Shown piece after piece: positions 62,502 to 64,000 of a stretch of 64,000 bases of DNA (position 1 is the stretch's first letter; the number at the start of each line of letters is the position of its first letter). Location of the stretch: contig NZ_RHON01000002.1 of assembly GCF_003946505.1 (NCBI RefSeq), positions 335,757 to 399,756 on the forward strand, written 5' to 3'. The translations under genes were made by a program, and so were the position numbers. Under the pieces are notes generated by a model, which was given only the letters and a program-made list of their open reading frames with translations, ran no database searches and was not told the DNA's origin. This DNA is from Companilactobacillus mishanensis (GTDB lineage: Bacteria > Bacillota > Bacilli > Lactobacillales > Lactobacillaceae).

Positions 62502-63842
62502 ATGACACATATTAAATTTGATGATTCAAAATTAGGTAAGTTTGTCCATGACAACGAACTTGGTGAAATGCAAGCAATGGTTACGGCTGCTGACGATGAG
62601 TTACGTAACGGTACTGGTGCTGGTAACGATTTTCGTGGTTTCGTAGATTTACCTGTTGATTACGACAAAGATGAATTTGCTCGTATCAAAAAAGCGGCTA
62701 AAAAAATTCAATCTAACTCAGAAGTATTTGTTGGTATCGGTATTGGTGGTTCATACCTTGGTGCCCGTGCAGCAATCGACTTCTTGAGCTCATCATTCTA
62801 CAATATTAAAAATGAGAGAGATGTTCCAGAAGTTTACTTCTGTGGTAACTCAATTTCTCCTAATTACTTGTCTGATTTACTTGAAGTTATCGGAGATCGT
62901 GACTTTAGTATCAATGTAATTTCAAAATCAGGTACTACAACAGAACCTTCAATCGCATTTAGAGTTTTGAAAGCTAAATTGGTTGAAAAGTATGGTAAAG
63001 ATGGTGCTAAAGACCGTATCTTTGCTACAACTGACCGTGCTAAGGGTGCTTTGAAGAGCGAATCTGATGCAGAGGGCTACGAAGAATTCGTTGTTCCTGA
63101 TGATATCGGTGGACGTTATTCAGTACTTTCAGCTGTTGGTCTATTGCCAATCGCCGTTGCCGGAATCGACATCGACAAGTTGATGGAAGGTGCTGCAGCA
63201 GCACGTACAGATTATTCATCATCTGACTTAAACAAAAATGAAGCATACAAATATGCTGCTTTAAGAAACATCTTGTACCGTAAAGGCTATACAACAGAAT
63301 TGCTTGAAAACTACGAACCAAACCTACAATACTTTGGAGAATGGTGGAAGCAATTGATGGGTGAATCAGAAGGAAAAGACCAAAAAGGTATTTATCCTTC
63401 ATCTGCTAACTTCTCAACTGACCTTCACTCACTTGGCCAATACATTCAAGAAGGCCGTCGTAATTTGATGGAAACTGTAGTTATGATCGACAAACCTCGT
63501 CACGACATTGAAATCCCTAAGGAAGCTGAAGACCTTGATGGTTTGAAGTATCTTGAAGGAAAGACAATGGACTTTGCTAACAAGCGTGCATACGAAGGTG
63601 TTGTTCTAGCACATACTGATGGTGGCGTTCCAGTTATGAGTGTTCATATTCCAGAACAAGACGCATTTACATTAGGATACTTGATCTACTTCTTCGAAGC
63701 AGCTGTTGCAATTTCTGGTTACTTGAATGGTATCAACCCATTCAACCAACCAGGTGTTGAAGCTTACAAGAAGAACATGTTCGGATTACTTGGCAAACCA
63801 GGATTTGAAGAACTTGGTAAAGAATTAAACAAGAGACTATAA
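62502..63842 (+). CDS. pgi: glucose-6-phosphate isomerase
   Basis: The 446-residue isomerase interconverts glucose-6-phosphate and fructose-6-phosphate. Marks: [29 protein letters not shown] (phosphate site), [14 protein letters not shown], the catalytic Glu region [11 protein letters not shown], and [31 protein letters not shown] precedes the ATG. Codon use looks like that of a highly expressed gene. Confidence 0.97.
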   Translation: MTHIKFDDSKLGKFVHDNELGEMQAMVTAADDELRNGTGAGNDFRGFVDLPVDYDKDEFARIKKAAKKIQSNSEVFVGIGIGGSYLGARAAIDFLSSSFYNIKNERDVPEVYFCGNSISPNYLSDLLEVIGDRDFSINVISKSGTTTEPSIAFRVLKAKLVEKYGKDGAKDRIFATTDRAKGALKSESDAEGYEEFVVPDDIGGRYSVLSAVGLLPIAVAGIDIDKLMEGAAAARTDYSSSDLNKNEAYKYAALRNILYRKGYTTELLENYEPNLQYFGEWWKQLMGESEGKDQKGIYPSSANFSTDLHSLGQYIQEGRRNLMETVVMIDKPRHDIEIPKEAEDLDGLKYLEGKTMDFANKRAYEGVVLAHTDGGVPVMSVHIPEQDAFTLGYLIYFFEAAVAISGYLNGINPFNQPGVEAYKKNMFGLLGKPGFEELGKELNKRL

Positions 63843-63866
63843 TATTTTTATTAATAATAAAAAGAT

Positions 63867-63884
63867 GGAGACCTTCTGGTTTCT
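63867..63884 (+). terminator. pgi terminator hairpin cut off from its T run
   Basis: GGAGACC-ttct-GGTTTCT can form a 7-bp stem (two G-U pairs), but the bases that follow (GAAGTGCACC) are insertion-sequence DNA, not Ts. Confidence 0.45.
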
Positions 63885-64000
63885 GAAGTGCACCCTCTTA
63901 ATTGGAGACAATTAGGAGGGTGCTTTTCTATGGCCAAATATACGATTGACCAAAAATTAGAGGCAATTTCAATGTATGAATCTGGACAAGGTAGTACTAC
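63884..64000 (+). mobile_element. left end of an IS3-family insertion sequence (continues past window)
   Basis: From about TG at 63884 the sequence changes to an IS3/IS150-like left end (GTGCACCCTC...), followed by an orfA start. A 15-bp hairpin (63890-63923: GCACCCTC, then TAATTG-gaga-CAATTA, then GAGGGTGC) holds the orfA ribosome site in its 3' arm. The exact end and target duplication cannot be fixed without the right end. Confidence 0.7.
63930..64000 (+). CDS. IS3-family transposase OrfA, N-terminus only
   Basis: ATG 63930, nine bases after GGAGGG, reads MAKYTIDQKLEAISMYESGQ and runs off the window. This is the start of the HTH domain of IS3-type OrfA proteins (compare the common MxKYsxexK motif). 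Everything else of the element lies outside. Confidence 0.7.
   Translation, partial: MAKYTIDQKLEAISMYESGQGST

Noticed and set aside
1..64000. CRISPR arrays, prophage genes, tRNA or rRNA genes, replication origin
   Set aside because: No regularly spaced direct repeats, phage structural genes, tRNA cloverleaf other than in tmRNA, or DnaA-box clusters were seen on reading.

Overview
The window reads as chromosome from a low-GC lactic acid bacterium of the Lactobacillaceae, plausibly a Companilactobacillus-type species (inference). It is AT-rich, genes sit close together behind strong GGAGG-type ribosome sites, and TTG starts are common. It carries a Wzz/Wze/Wzb-type exopolysaccharide operon, methionine T-boxes, CcpA (cre) sites, LtaS, WxL-domain surface protein signatures and a tmRNA whose tag peptide reads AKNNNSYALAA. 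No phage genes, CRISPR array, rRNA or tRNA gene was seen. The only mobile element is the first ~117 bases of an IS3-type insertion at the right edge.

Layout. 1-4.9 kb: the 3' half of an ornithine/lysine/arginine decarboxylase gene, a PLP-dependent methionine gamma-lyase family gene, and a large secreted lectin/WxL-like surface protein. 5.1-9.1 kb: an island for quinate/shikimate-type compounds (MFS transporter, divergent LysR regulator, AroE-like dehydrogenase, type I AroD). 9.2-20.7 kb: one compact co-directional operon of 13 genes. Its core (secreted rhodanese, secreted YdjY protein, two VTT membrane proteins, YnjB/C/D-like ABC transporter) parallels E. coli ydjXYZ-ynjABCDE. To this are added two rSAM/selenodomain-associated transferases, an APH-fold phosphotransferase, a nucleoside hydrolase, a small membrane protein and a cytoplasmic rhodanese. 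It starts at a consensus promoter overlapped by a cre site and is the best candidate here for an undescribed system.

20.8-22 kb: tmRNA (ssrA), then an 800-base gene-free stretch that folds into what look like two small RNAs, one on each strand, each ending in an intrinsic terminator. 22-32.8 kb: exopolysaccharide operon (chain-length regulator, tyrosine kinase, PHP phosphatase, priming transferase, glycosyltransferases, Wzy, UDP-galactopyranose mutase, Wzx, LCP ligase). It contains the relic of a second GlfT2-like glycosyltransferase at the wzy 3' end. 32.8-34.5 kb: a YitT membrane protein, a LysM/RlpA-like secreted protein and a possible 44-residue ORF.

34.7-42.3 kb: methionine uptake region with four metQ lipoprotein paralogues, an M20 peptidase, metN and metI, under three separate AUG-specifier T-box riboswitches. 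42.3-44.2 kb: a TetR regulator with two identical palindromic operators, a DUF4097-like protein and two tandem PspC proteins. 44.2-64 kb: AlkD-type protein and CoaBC (minus strand), an ABC exporter, a 3-hydroxyacyl-CoA dehydrogenase under cre control, a domain-permuted GH3 beta-glucosidase, an FMN reductase, a second RlpA-like secreted protein, an MDR oxidoreductase, a Cof phosphatase, a two-component system, fumarase C, LtaS, a VanZ-like protein, glucose-6-phosphate isomerase and the IS fragment. All functional calls come from reading motifs and gene order; no database search was run.
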